Made by a program: the position numbers and the translations under genes
Notes under the pieces: generated by a model
What the model was told of the DNA's origin: nothing
The model's input: the letters and a program-made list of their open reading frames with translations, nothing else
The model's database searches: none
Origin: a virus
Virus record (IMG/VR): IMGVR_UViG_3300050821_012228
Coordinates: 1 to 21,697 of that record
Length of the DNA stretch: 21,697 nucleotides
Reading direction: 5' to 3' (one strand)
Shown here: positions 1 through 6,743 of the stretch, one piece after another
How positions within the stretch are numbered: position 1 is the stretch's first letter
How the letters are laid out: each line of letters opens with the position of its first letter

Positions 1-1
1 T

Positions 2-124
2 CTCGATAGCCAAGCAGACTGCGTGGCAGGTGGCACCGATCCGGCGCAAGAAGCCGAGCCGAATGACGCTCTGGTCTTGGTTCGCCTTTTGGATTTTGAA
101 ACTGACGGGGAATTCGCTCAATGA
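2..124 (+). CDS. C-terminal end of an unknown protein (partial)
   Basis: An open frame enters from the left edge and stops with TGA, leaving about 40 residues. The visible part is acidic and ends in LLDFETDGEFAQ. The stop overlaps the ATG of the next gene (ATGA), so it is very probably the upstream member of the same operon and translationally coupled to the Sak4-like ATPase. No domain can be named from this fragment. In phage recombination modules this position is often a small DNA-binding or host-nuclease-inhibitor protein, but that is only context. Confidence 0.6.
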   Translation, partial: LDSQADCVAGGTDPAQEAEPNDALVLVRLLDFETDGEFAQ

Positions 125-1164
125 CTGACATCCTTTCCTCAATCTCACGCGGCAAACGACCGCAGCGCATCTTCGCTCTTATCTACGGAACAGACGGCGT
201 CGGGAAAAGCTCGATGTGTTCGCATGCACCCAATCCAATCTTTGTCGGAGCTGAGAGAGGCACCGAGCAACTCGACGTCGCCAGGTTCCCGCAGACCGAG
301 ACGATCGGCGATCTCCTGGATCAGCTCCGGGCATTACAAACCGAGAAGCACGAGTTCCAGACGGTCGTCCTCGACAGTCTGGACTGGATTGAACCGTTGG
401 TCTGGAAAGCGGTCTGCGATGAAGCCAAGGTAGAATCAATCGAGCAGGCGTTCGGCGGCTATGGCAAAGGCTATGTCCGCGCGCTCGATCTGTGGCGCAC
501 ACTGCTCAAGGAACTGGCGACCCTGAACCATAAGATGCACGTGCTCATGATCGGGCATTGCATGATTAAGAGCTTTGCGGATCCCGATCTCGCCAACTCT
601 TACGATCGTTATCAGCTCAAGATTAACGACAAGGCTGCGGCGCTAGTTCGCGAGGCAGCTGACGCGGTGCTCTTTGCCCGGTTCGAGACCGAGCTCGTGC
701 GCGAGCAAGGCAACGGCCGATCAAAAGCCAGGGTCCGCGGAGAAGGCGTCCGGATCATGTATACCGAGAGTCGGCCGGCGTTTGACGCCAAGAACCGGTT
801 TGGGCTGCCCTTCGCGATGCCACTGGACTGGAAGACGTTCGGTGACGCGATCCGCTCTTTCTACGGGCTCAAGGATAGCAATGGCAACGGGCATGCCAAG
901 CCGGCGAACGTAGAGCCGCAGACTACGGTTGTGCTAACAGCCAGCGAGTCCAAGGCGCTAACGGAAGTCCGGCAGCTGCTTAAGGCCTCCAGGATTACCG
1001 ACGCCGAAATGCTTGATGTCTTGCGCACAGCGCAGCTGCCGGAGGCTAAGACCGCTACGACACTGGCTGACATCCCGGACAAGACATTGCTGCTGGCCAT
1101 TGAGAGCTGGGAAACCGTGACGCCGTTGGTTCTAGAGCTCCGCGCACAGAAGGTGGCCGCCTGA
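121..1164 (+). CDS. Phage RecA-fold ATPase, Sak4-like / AAA_24 family
   Basis: 347 aa. A Walker A motif, GTDGVGKSS, lies at residues 23-31, a Walker B-like strand TVVLDSLDWIE at about 81-91, and a later strand VLMIGH at 141-146 where the sensor strand is expected. This arrangement near the N-terminus, followed by a region of about 100 residues of variable character, matches phage nucleotide-binding proteins of the AAA_24/Sak4 type. Sak4 proteins are RecA-like single-strand annealing recombinases of phages. The C-terminal third (about 250-347) is low in motifs and may bind partners. The gene overlaps its upstream neighbour (ATGA) and its downstream nuclease (TGATG), so ATPase and exonuclease are made together, as expected for a recombination pair. 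The family assignment is good; Sak4 activity is inferred. Confidence 0.8.
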   Translation: MTDILSSISRGKRPQRIFALIYGTDGVGKSSMCSHAPNPIFVGAERGTEQLDVARFPQTETIGDLLDQLRALQTEKHEFQTVVLDSLDWIEPLVWKAVCDEAKVESIEQAFGGYGKGYVRALDLWRTLLKELATLNHKMHVLMIGHCMIKSFADPDLANSYDRYQLKINDKAAALVREAADAVLFARFETELVREQGNGRSKARVRGEGVRIMYTESRPAFDAKNRFGLPFAMPLDWKTFGDAIRSFYGLKDSNGNGHAKPANVEPQTTVVLTASESKALTEVRQLLKASRITDAEMLDVLRTAQLPEAKTATTLADIPDKTLLLAIESWETVTPLVLELRAQKVAA

Positions 1165-2279
1165 TGCACGCGCCGCTTTTACCCGCTGTAATCGACAACG
1201 ACGAGCGGGCCGGCTATCCGAGCGCGTCGGAGTACGGTCGCCTCGTCAAATGTCGCGCCAGTCATTTAATGACCAAGCGAGCCAAGGCGCTTGGCCAGGT
1301 CGCTCACGAACGTAGCGACGCGGCTGATCTCGGTACAAAGAAGCATCTGGCTAATGTCGAGGGCCCGGACATTTTGTCGCCAAAGGAACGTCAAGATTGG
1401 GAGACTTGCCAGCACAAGCGTGCAGCCTTTCTGACGCAGTGGACCGCTGACTGCGCGCTCCCGGTTGAAGTAGTCAGAGAGGAACGTCTCTGGTTGCGCA
1501 AGGGTCTGCGACCGCTCTTGTCCGGTAAGCCGGACGAAGTCGTGCGCCAGGGCTCCAGAGTAGCTGTGCTCGACCAAAAATACGGTAATCACCGCGTCTC
1601 TGATCCCCGTGAAAACGCGCAGCTTGGCTTGTATGCGCTTTTGGTTGTTCTGGGGGACGGATCTATCACGGAGGTGACTTGCCTGATCCTGTCGCCATTC
1701 TACGACTTTGAGCCGGTCACCTATAGCCGCGCTGAACTGATGCAATTGCATCAATCGGTCCTGGTCGTCGTTGCCAGCCTGGCCGATCCCGGCGATCCAG
1801 TACCCGGCGATCACTGTCATTTTTGTCCGGCCCGGCTGATCTGCGCTGCGGCAAAAGATCAAGCCGCCCAGGCGATGCTGGCCAAGGTGGTCGAGCTGCC
1901 CTTGGGTGAACAGGCCGCCGAATTGTTGGACAACATCAAACGGGCCCAAGCGCTCTTTAAGGAGGTTGAAGCCTATTACAAGCGGGTGCTCGAAGAAACG
2001 CCGGGAGCGATTCCGGGTTGGGCGCTGGAGCCTGGTTACACGCGTCGCGAGATAGCGGACACCGCTGCGCTGCATCAACACGTGGCCGGGCTGTTTTCGA
2101 CTGAGGAATTTCTCTCCACCTGCTCGGTCTCAGTACCGCAACTGGAAAAGTTGTGGGCCAAAAAGAACGCGGTTCCGATCACGCGAGCACGCGAGCCGTT
2201 CAAGAAATTCCTGGGCGCACTATTAACCGAGAAACGCAGTGCCCCGAGCTTAAGCCGGGTCAATAACCGCCTGGAGTAA
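1164..2279 (+). CDS. Cas4/RecB-like PD-(D/E)XK exonuclease with putative FeS cluster
   Basis: 371 aa. Catalytic-core candidates are H61, E106/E107, GKPD with D124, and LDQK with D137 and K139, in the order of the PD-(D/E)XK fold. A single cysteine, C30, precedes the core and three more (C218, C221, C227, in CHFCPARLIC) follow it. That 1+3 pattern is the hallmark of the 4Fe-4S-stabilised Cas4/AddB-type nucleases, and the size and tail resemble phage DUF2800-type proteins. The expected role is trimming of DNA ends to give single strands for the upstream ATPase/annealase, with which it overlaps by TGATG. The last 120 residues have no recognisable motif. No cas1 or cas2 and no CRISPR repeats are present, so a CRISPR role is not supported. 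Confidence 0.8.
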   Translation: MHAPLLPAVIDNDERAGYPSASEYGRLVKCRASHLMTKRAKALGQVAHERSDAADLGTKKHLANVEGPDILSPKERQDWETCQHKRAAFLTQWTADCALPVEVVREERLWLRKGLRPLLSGKPDEVVRQGSRVAVLDQKYGNHRVSDPRENAQLGLYALLVVLGDGSITEVTCLILSPFYDFEPVTYSRAELMQLHQSVLVVVASLADPGDPVPGDHCHFCPARLICAAAKDQAAQAMLAKVVELPLGEQAAELLDNIKRAQALFKEVEAYYKRVLEETPGAIPGWALEPGYTRREIADTAALHQHVAGLFSTEEFLSTCSVSVPQLEKLWAKKNAVPITRAREPFKKFLGALLTEKRSAPSLSRVNNRLE

Positions 2280-2281
2280 TC

Positions 2282-3277
2282 ATGACAACCAAGAACCACG
2301 ATTGCTTTGCCGCGTTGGTCGAGAAGTTAGGTTATCACATGCTTAGCGAGCGCGGGTTGAGTTACAACTATTTCGGTCTCACGTCGCGTGTCCTCTTGAA
2401 ATTCAGCGCTTGGCGGGCCGAAAACGGTCTGCTCGATTCTCCCATTAGGGCGACGACGACCCAGCAAATAGCAGCTTTCCTGGCAGCCGAAAAGGTCCGC
2501 GGTCTGGGCCCTGGCTCACTGAAGATAACCGTTTACGCTCTAAAAGCATTTTTTGGCTTCCTCAAGAGCCGCCACCTTGCGGACCATGATCCGACGCTAA
2601 TCTTCCACGCTCCGAAGGTTCCGCTCCTGTTGCCTCACATTCTAAACGAGCCGGAGACGGCGCAACTAATGGCCGTGGATTTTACGAAGCGGCCGGCGAA
2701 ATCGAGGGCTCGGGTGCTCCCCTTACGCGACAAGGCGGTTCTTGAGATGCTCTATGCGACCGGGTTACGCAATAGCGAATTGATCACGGCGAACCTGCAA
2801 CATTTAGACCTCGCGGCGCGCACCTTACGAGTCCTTGGAAAAGGGCAAAAAGAACGAATCGTCTGTTTCGGGAGGCCTGCTGCCGCGGCATTAGCTGAGT
2901 ACCTCGAGGACGAACGAAAGCGCCGGGTGGCACGTGCCAGGCACATAACGAACCGGGATCGGGAAGCGATTTTTTTATCCTGGAATGCCCAGGCGATAAC
3001 GTACCAACGCACGTGGCAGCTCTTGCAAGAAGCGCGTCTTCTTTCCGGGCTCGAAAAACCGGTTTACCCGCACCTGTTGCGGCACACGTGCGCGACGCAC
3101 CTGTACAGGCATGGGGCGGATCTATTAGTTATCAAAGAATTACTTGGTCACAGCGACCTAAACACCACGATGCTCTACACGCACGTCGAGCTGAGCGGCC
3201 TCATGGCCGTCTACAAAAGATGTCACCCGAGGGCGTTGTTACCAAGCTCGTCATCGCTTCTGCGCACCAATCATTAG
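2282..3277 (+). CDS. Tyrosine recombinase / integrase (XerC/D type)
   Basis: 331 aa. The N-terminal SAM-like core-binding domain spans about residues 10-100 and the catalytic domain about 120-315. The full active-site set is visible: R163 (ATGLRNSEL), K187 (LGKGQK), H264 and R267 (PHLLRHTCATH), H290 (LLGHSDL) and the nucleophile Y299 (TTMLYTHV). It is therefore expected to be active. It follows the nuclease by 2 nt, with GGAG about 7 nt before ATG. Its size and the short YKRCHPRA tail are XerC/D-like rather than large-serine or lambda-like with an AP2-type arm domain. It may integrate the element or resolve multimers. No attachment site is recognisable next to it, and it sits inside the operon rather than at an element edge. 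Confidence 0.95.
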   Translation: MTTKNHDCFAALVEKLGYHMLSERGLSYNYFGLTSRVLLKFSAWRAENGLLDSPIRATTTQQIAAFLAAEKVRGLGPGSLKITVYALKAFFGFLKSRHLADHDPTLIFHAPKVPLLLPHILNEPETAQLMAVDFTKRPAKSRARVLPLRDKAVLEMLYATGLRNSELITANLQHLDLAARTLRVLGKGQKERIVCFGRPAAAALAEYLEDERKRRVARARHITNRDREAIFLSWNAQAITYQRTWQLLQEARLLSGLEKPVYPHLLRHTCATHLYRHGADLLVIKELLGHSDLNTTMLYTHVELSGLMAVYKRCHPRALLPSSSSLLRTNH

Positions 3278-3283
3278 AAACCT

Positions 3284-3937
3284 ATGCCAAAACAAACCCC
3301 AGAGGACACCACAGCACGGACGCCTTCACCACGATTCTCAACCAACGGCTTCGACTGCGAGCTGCCCGAGTTAGCACGTGCCGAGCTCTTACAGCCCAAG
3401 CGTGCCCGGATGCTAGGTAGACCACCAGCTCCGCCTCCAAAGCGTTCCTGGCTCGATTACGCGCGCGCCTGGGGCCATGCGGTGATGCTCGGGCTCTTGG
3501 GTCTGTTCTTTATCGTGGCGCTGTGCTCGATTCTGAGCTGGTCCGCCAGTAAACATGCGCCAGTTCCTGCTTCGGATCCTGCGCCGACTGTTACGCCGGC
3601 CAGCACACCAGCAGGAACGCCAGCAATTCCGGCAGCGGCGGTGAGGACGTCGCCCATAGTGGAAGTCCGGCGTGCTGAGTTTATCCACCCAGCCCGGCAC
3701 CCGGCCCCCGCGCCGACGCAAGAACTCGTGGATATATCAATCAATACCGCATGGCGCTTGATAATGCCGTGCGACCGTCAAGAGATCACCGTCACCTATC
3801 GTGGCGAAGTAACTTCTTTCAGCGATCTGCCGAAGAATCCAAGTCCGAACGATATGTACCACGTCACTGAATCTGAACACGACTGGGTGTGGTATCAACT
3901 CGCTAACTTTAGCGGACCGGCGTGGGTTGACCCCTAA
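3284..3937 (+). CDS. Single-pass membrane protein with a C-terminal 'FxDLPKNP...WVWYQ...AWVDP' domain
   Basis: 217 aa. A basic N-terminal segment (to about residue 62) is followed by one hydrophobic helix at about 66-86, a Pro/Ala/Thr-rich linker (92-145) and a compact C-terminal domain (166-217) ending in AWVDP. The layout suggests a cytoplasmic N-terminus, one membrane anchor and an exported domain on a flexible stalk. A diverged second copy of the same C-terminal domain is encoded at 4548-4781 (see there). Similar small modules of the form FxDLP...GDxY.V......WVW occur in phage-encoded proteins, but I cannot name the family. The gene starts 6 nt after the integrase stop. Its function is unknown; presentation of a surface domain by the lysogen is one possibility. 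Confidence 0.65.
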   Translation: MPKQTPEDTTARTPSPRFSTNGFDCELPELARAELLQPKRARMLGRPPAPPPKRSWLDYARAWGHAVMLGLLGLFFIVALCSILSWSASKHAPVPASDPAPTVTPASTPAGTPAIPAAAVRTSPIVEVRRAEFIHPARHPAPAPTQELVDISINTAWRLIMPCDRQEITVTYRGEVTSFSDLPKNPSPNDMYHVTESEHDWVWYQLANFSGPAWVDP

Positions 3938-3942
3938 GTTAT

Positions 3943-4605
3943 ATGGCTTTTGATTTGGCAGGCAGCGTTTTTGGGCGATTGACCGCAATTAAGATTGTGG
4001 GCCATACTCATCAGGGGATCCGTCTTTGGGAGTGTCTTTGTAGTTGTGGGCAATTCTCTGTTGTGACAAGCCCTCACCTGCGGAGAGGGCACACCAAATC
4101 TTGCGGCTGTTTGGCCTGGGACAACCCCGGGAGGCCTATTACGCATGGGCATACTCGAAACAGGAAACATTCTTTAACTTATTCTTCTTGGAGGTCGATG
4201 CATCAGAGATGCCGGAACCCTCGGAGTTTGTCATTCAAGAATTACGGTGCTAGGGGGATCAGTATAGCCGAGCGATGGTATAAGTTTGCGAATTTTCTTG
4301 AGGATATGGGCGAGCGTCCTATAGGACTCACCCTCGAAAGACGTAATAATGATTTTGGGTACTTTAAAGAGAATTGTAAATGGGATACTCGGAAGGCACA
4401 AAATCGTAACCATCGGCGAATAAAGTTGACCTTTAAGCAGGCGTGTGAAGTGGCTTTAAGAGCGCTTAAAGGCGAACGGCATAGGCTGATTGCAGGGGAT
4501 TTTGGCATATCCGTAACAATGGTATCCTCTATTGCGACCGGTCGAAAATGGAAAGACGCGGTGAAGTGCGCAGCGGATCAGTTTCAGTTGGAAAGGAAGC
4601 TATAA
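3943..4605 (+). CDS. Homing-type endonuclease: zinc ribbon + HNH/AP2-like core + C-terminal HTH
   Basis: 220 aa. Residues 8-57 form a Cys-rich ribbon seen in many phage free-standing endonucleases: a GRLT motif, then C31, C33, C35 and the pair C54/C56 in SCGCL. Residues 77-156 hold the usual core, with W83, the RCRNP motif, YGARGI, ERW, FLEDMGERP, LERRNND and ENCKWDTRKAQNRN. In relatives LERRNND is normally LDRIDND, so two acidic or neutral positions differ here and activity is uncertain. Residues about 178-203 look like a helix-turn-helix for target recognition. The gene is visibly more AT-rich than its neighbours and has no clear ribosome binding site. It lies exactly between two copies of one domain. 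It looks like a recently acquired selfish gene rather than part of the operon's job. Confidence 0.75.
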   Translation: MAFDLAGSVFGRLTAIKIVGHTHQGIRLWECLCSCGQFSVVTSPHLRRGHTKSCGCLAWDNPGRPITHGHTRNRKHSLTYSSWRSMHQRCRNPRSLSFKNYGARGISIAERWYKFANFLEDMGERPIGLTLERRNNDFGYFKENCKWDTRKAQNRNHRRIKLTFKQACEVALRALKGERHRLIAGDFGISVTMVSSIATGRKWKDAVKCAADQFQLERKL

Positions 4606-4781
4606 TCAACACTGTAAACTGCTCCACGGTCAGATTTTGTGGCACGGTGAACACATTTGCCGGCTTGCCAAAGAACCCGCAATTGGGAGACAGCTACGGT
4701 GTGCTAGAAGATGTCGGCAGGAATTCGTGGGTGTGGTATCAGCCGCTCGGGTTTTCACATGCTGCGTGGGTGGATCCATGA
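4548..4781 (+). CDS. Partial paralogue of the upstream membrane protein's C-terminal domain
   Basis: Up to 77 aa from the ATG. The credible part begins at about residue 20 and matches the last 50 residues of the 3284-3937 protein: LPKNP at 41-45, a GDSY turn, WVWYQ at 61-65 and a final AWVDP. The hydrophobic anchor and linker are absent. The first 58 nt overlap the 3' end of the endonuclease gene. A strong Shine-Dalgarno-like run (4590-4599, GGAAAGGAAG) is followed by ATA and ATC but no ATG or GTG, so the true start is unclear. It is either a stand-alone domain gene or the 3' remnant of a gene whose 5' part was lost when the endonuclease arrived. The stop overlaps the next ATG (ATGA), so downstream coupling survives. 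Confidence 0.5.
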   Translation: MERRGEVRSGSVSVGKEAIINTVNCSTVRFCGTVNTFAGLPKNPQLGDSYGVLEDVGRNSWVWYQPLGFSHAAWVDP

Positions 4782-5221
4782 GCGAGATTCCGCAGCTCAA
4801 GCCGTTGCTCTTGCCATCGACGATCTGGGCTCGGCTCTCGGCCAAAACAGATTCTGAGAACGCGTTGCCGATCAACTTATCGACCTACGTCATCGAGCGA
4901 CTAAAAAAGGATCCGGTCCGCGCGGAGCGTTTAAGCGCGCTGGCGGCCGACATCTGGGACCACTTGGCGGCACGCCGGCCAGGCTGGGGCTCATGGCCTG
5001 AAAGCACCGAGGACGCACTTGCTGTCAGCATGCTCATCAGTCTCGAGATCGAGCACGATGCCGATCGATTGATTCTCGAACTGTCTGAAGAGGAGATAGC
5101 TAAGGTCGAACAACAAAGCCGGGAGCAAGGACTTTCGCTCGAGCAAATCATAATCAATCGCATCGTCGAGCGAGTAGAGGGTCAGGGCGAGGGCGATCAG
5201 TGGAAGGCTACGGAGTCATGA
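4778..5221 (+). CDS. Hypothetical protein with a C-terminal ribbon-helix-helix-like segment
   Basis: 147 aa from the ATG at 4778, chosen because it overlaps the previous stop as ATGA; an upstream ATG at 4637 would put 141 nt into the preceding gene. The N-terminal two thirds are mixed and charged, with a Trp/Pro-rich turn (RRPGWGSWPES). The tail, about residues 105-137, reads LSEEEIAKVEQQSREQG then LSLEQIIINRIVERV. That is the strand-helix-turn-helix pattern of RHH/CopG-type DNA-binding or dimerisation segments. No specific family is recognised. Its 3' end touches a transposon right-end hairpin: the TGA stop is the first part of that hairpin's flank. Confidence 0.6.
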   Translation: MSEIPQLKPLLLPSTIWARLSAKTDSENALPINLSTYVIERLKKDPVRAERLSALAADIWDHLAARRPGWGSWPESTEDALAVSMLISLEIEHDADRLILELSEEEIAKVEQQSREQGLSLEQIIINRIVERVEGQGEGDQWKATES

Positions 5222-5249
5222 ACCCACGGCTAAAGCCCGTGGGCTTCTC
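5218..5249 (-). mobile_element. Orphan IS200/IS605-type right-end hairpin
   Basis: On the minus strand the sequence runs GAAGCCCACGGG then CTTTAGCCGTGGGTTCA. It forms a 7-bp stem (5223-5229 with 5237-5243) and a loop around GCTTTAG, ending in TTCA. This is the typical shape and text of the right end found just after tnpB in IS605/IS1341-type elements, where it is both a TnpA recognition hairpin and the 3' part of the guide (omega) RNA. No tnpB remains next to it: the flanking bases to the right are the start of a plus-strand nuclease gene. I read it as the scar of a lost element. A simple terminator hairpin is the alternative, but the exact GCTTTAGC core argues for the transposon end. Confidence 0.6.
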
Positions 5250-5258
5250 CCCCTTCCT

Positions 5259-5741
5259 GTGACACACCGCCAATCAAACGCGCCCAGATTGGCTCTCAGT
5301 GCGTTGCTCGGTCTATTGCTGGCGAGCGCCGCTCTCGGCCAGGAGGTGGCCTCCGGTGATCTGCCGGATCCGCGACTGACGCCTGGAGCGTGGGATACCC
5401 AAGCGACCACGGACGACGTGTGTACGCCAGGTTACGCGCATGCGCACCGGCCATCGTTCGCGGAGTCAAACGCACTTAAGCACGCGGTCTTCGCGCGATA
5501 CGGGATTGCGTGGAGCGAACATGGAAAATACGAATTGGACCACCTCGTGCCATTAGAGCTCGGAGGTAATAGCTCTATCGAAAACCTTTGGCCCGAACTG
5601 TGGCCCGAAGCAATTGCCAAAGACGCGCTCGAGAACCGGTTGCACGCGCTAGTCTGTGCTGGCGAGCTGTCGTTGCACGACGCGCAGATGCAGATCTCAA
5701 GCGACTGGGAGGCCTGCTATCGGAGGTACATCGGAAATTGA
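5259..5741 (+). CDS. Secreted HNH nuclease
   Basis: 160 aa from GTG. A signal peptide is clear: a short basic start, a hydrophobic core at about 10-25 (LALSALLGLLLASAALG) and probable cleavage near residue 27. The mature part carries DPRLTPGAW, a Cys (C55) in CTPGY, and the HNH core YELDHLVPLELGG with D94-H95, followed by IENLWPE (N109, W111) and KDALENRLH (K121, N126, H129). A second and third Cys (C133, C153) could pair with C55 outside the cytoplasm. This layout is common in small exported HNH proteins of bacteria and phages. It should cut DNA in the periplasm or outside the cell. There is no obvious ribosome binding site, because the orphan transposon end occupies the space just upstream; a TTG at 5289 is an alternative start. 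Confidence 0.8.
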   Translation: MTHRQSNAPRLALSALLGLLLASAALGQEVASGDLPDPRLTPGAWDTQATTDDVCTPGYAHAHRPSFAESNALKHAVFARYGIAWSEHGKYELDHLVPLELGGNSSIENLWPELWPEAIAKDALENRLHALVCAGELSLHDAQMQISSDWEACYRRYIGN

Positions 5742-5814
5742 TGAGCACAGCAAGAGCGGCGCGGGCTCTGGAGCGATCCTACACCGGTCGCACCGTGGTT
5801 GTATCGCCGAGCGG

Positions 5815-6200
5815 TTAAACCAACTTTATAAGTGAGCAATTACAAGACTGCTCCCAAATCGTTTGCCGGTCTTCCGCACTAAGGTTAACCAAAGGCCGAA
5901 CTACCTTTTCAGTTTTCGGCAATGTCTGGAACTCAACCCCTTTTGGGACATATCGCAAAATTGCGACATGTGCTCGTCACCCTTGAGAATACCCTTGATT
6001 AGATATCGGGCCGCACTTGCAACCGAACCTGTTATAGCCGTGCTGGTGTTGCCTCGTTGAGTTGCGTTCTGGGTTGAGTTTCGTAAATCATTAACAACCT
6101 CCACCGAGTCGATAAGTTGATAGCTTTTCCAAACCAAAAAGTTAAGAGCTGGCTTTACGACCGGCTCGAGCAACAGTCGAAATAAGGCGAGAGCACCCGC
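5815..6200 (-). pseudogene. Frameshifted, truncated relic of the ParB-like/HTH family seen at 7177 and 18589
   Basis: Two adjacent open segments in different minus-strand frames encode one recognisable protein. The first (5901-6200, closed upstream by TAA) contains KSYQLIDSVEVVNDLR, which lines up with ADRLIQAAEVAENLR of the 7177-7941 protein. The second (about 5940 to 5815) contains LPKTEKVVRPLVNLSAEDR then QTIWEQS, which lines up with IRPLTKLEPEQQRDAW. The switch occurs at an AAAAGGGG run (5937-5944 on the plus strand). Both the N-terminal part and the long C-terminal part of the family are missing. I call it a pseudogene. A programmed -1 shift is possible because the zero frame reads A AAG GGG, but the truncation at both ends makes decay more likely. 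Confidence 0.6.
5948..5971. repeat. 11-bp inverted repeat inside the relic
   Basis: ACATATCGCAA and TTGCGACATGT face each other across two bases, with one mismatch (a possible G-U pair). The dyad has the size of a repressor operator, but it lies within the decayed coding stretch and no promoter elements flank it, so its meaning is unclear. Confidence 0.35.
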
Positions 6201-6281
6201 TTAGTAAAAAACTGAACAAGGTTAGTTCAGCGGATAAAAAGAGGTCAGAAAGTGAAAAGCGAACAAAGTCCGGCAATGGGA

Positions 6282-6310
6282 TATGTGAGTCGGAGGCTCC
6301 GACTCACATA
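6282..6310. repeat. 29-nt perfect palindrome
   Basis: TATGTGAGTCGGAG is followed by one G and then its exact reverse complement, giving 14-bp arms. It covers the stop codon of the minus-strand ORF at 6304. As RNA it would fold into a strong hairpin from either strand and could end transcription from both sides, although no T-run follows on either strand. A protein-binding or DNA-processing site is also possible. Confidence 0.6.
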
Positions 6311-6618
6311 CCTACTCGGTGTAAAGACGCCCGCGCTGCCGCTTTTTGCTCTTTATTGGCGTCTTTGATAAAGAGCGCATAGGCATCAGTTAAATTATTC
6401 AACTTGAATAATTTGTCCCGATGGACATAAAGCTTCATGTAGCGCCACGCTGTTGGCTGAGCAAACTCAACGTTTACTTCCCAAGGATTTAGATTTGTGA
6501 AGTGCTGGTTTTTGTTATGTCCGGAAAACCAGTAAACCGCGCGTGACCAGCCCATTCCTTTTTCCGATCCGGCGGTGGCTGAACGTCTTGAGAGACAGCC
6601 TGGTTTAACCCAGAGCAT
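6304..6618 (-). CDS. Hypothetical protein
   Basis: Up to 104 aa. The stretch from about residue 21 onward (GMGWSRAVYWFSGHNKNQ, then NPWEVNVEF, then a Lys/Asn-rich tail) looks protein-like. The first 20 residues lie in sequence that appears non-coding, so a start at 6555 (84 aa) is at least as likely. The last residues (ASLHRVGM) fall in a short repeat also present at 6744 and in the arm of the palindrome, so the original C-terminus may have been replaced. No domain is recognised. It may be a remnant. Confidence 0.35.
   Translation of the reverse strand: MLWVKPGCLSRRSATAGSEKGMGWSRAVYWFSGHNKNQHFTNLNPWEVNVEFAQPTAWRYMKLYVHRDKLFKLNNLTDAYALFIKDANKEQKAAARASLHRVGM
6315..6341 (-). repeat. Dispersed 27-28 nt repeat, copy A
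   Basis: Begins CTCGGTGTAAAGACGCCC on the plus strand and closely matches 6744-6771, with a few substitutions and one length difference. On the minus strand both copies read (A/W)ASLHR in one frame. Beyond the core, weaker similarity continues for about 25 nt. It lies at the 3' end of the 6304 ORF. Confidence 0.45.
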
Positions 6619-6743
6619 CAGGAGCAGCCGTTCGCAATATTGCGGTGCAGCGGGCGGATTTCAAACTCCGAGTTTCGCCTCCAGCTCTCTTATGTTTCCT
6701 CAGGAAGCAGACTTTTTAGTGCTCCAGAAATGCAACGCCGCCT

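Noticed and set aside
1266-2081. 271-aa minus-strand open frame opposite the Cas4-like nuclease
   Set aside because: It lies wholly antisense to a gene with clear catalytic motifs, and its composition shows no domain or start signal.
121-2279. Possible CRISPR-Cas relationship of the Cas4-like gene
   Set aside because: No cas1 or cas2 gene and no regularly spaced repeats were seen. Cas4-like nucleases beside a Sak4-like ATPase are normal in phages.
5741-5818. 25-aa frame with TGATG overlap to the secreted nuclease
   Set aside because: Too short to support. It ends in the same bases as the minus-strand relic and has no recognisable sequence, although the overlap is suggestive.
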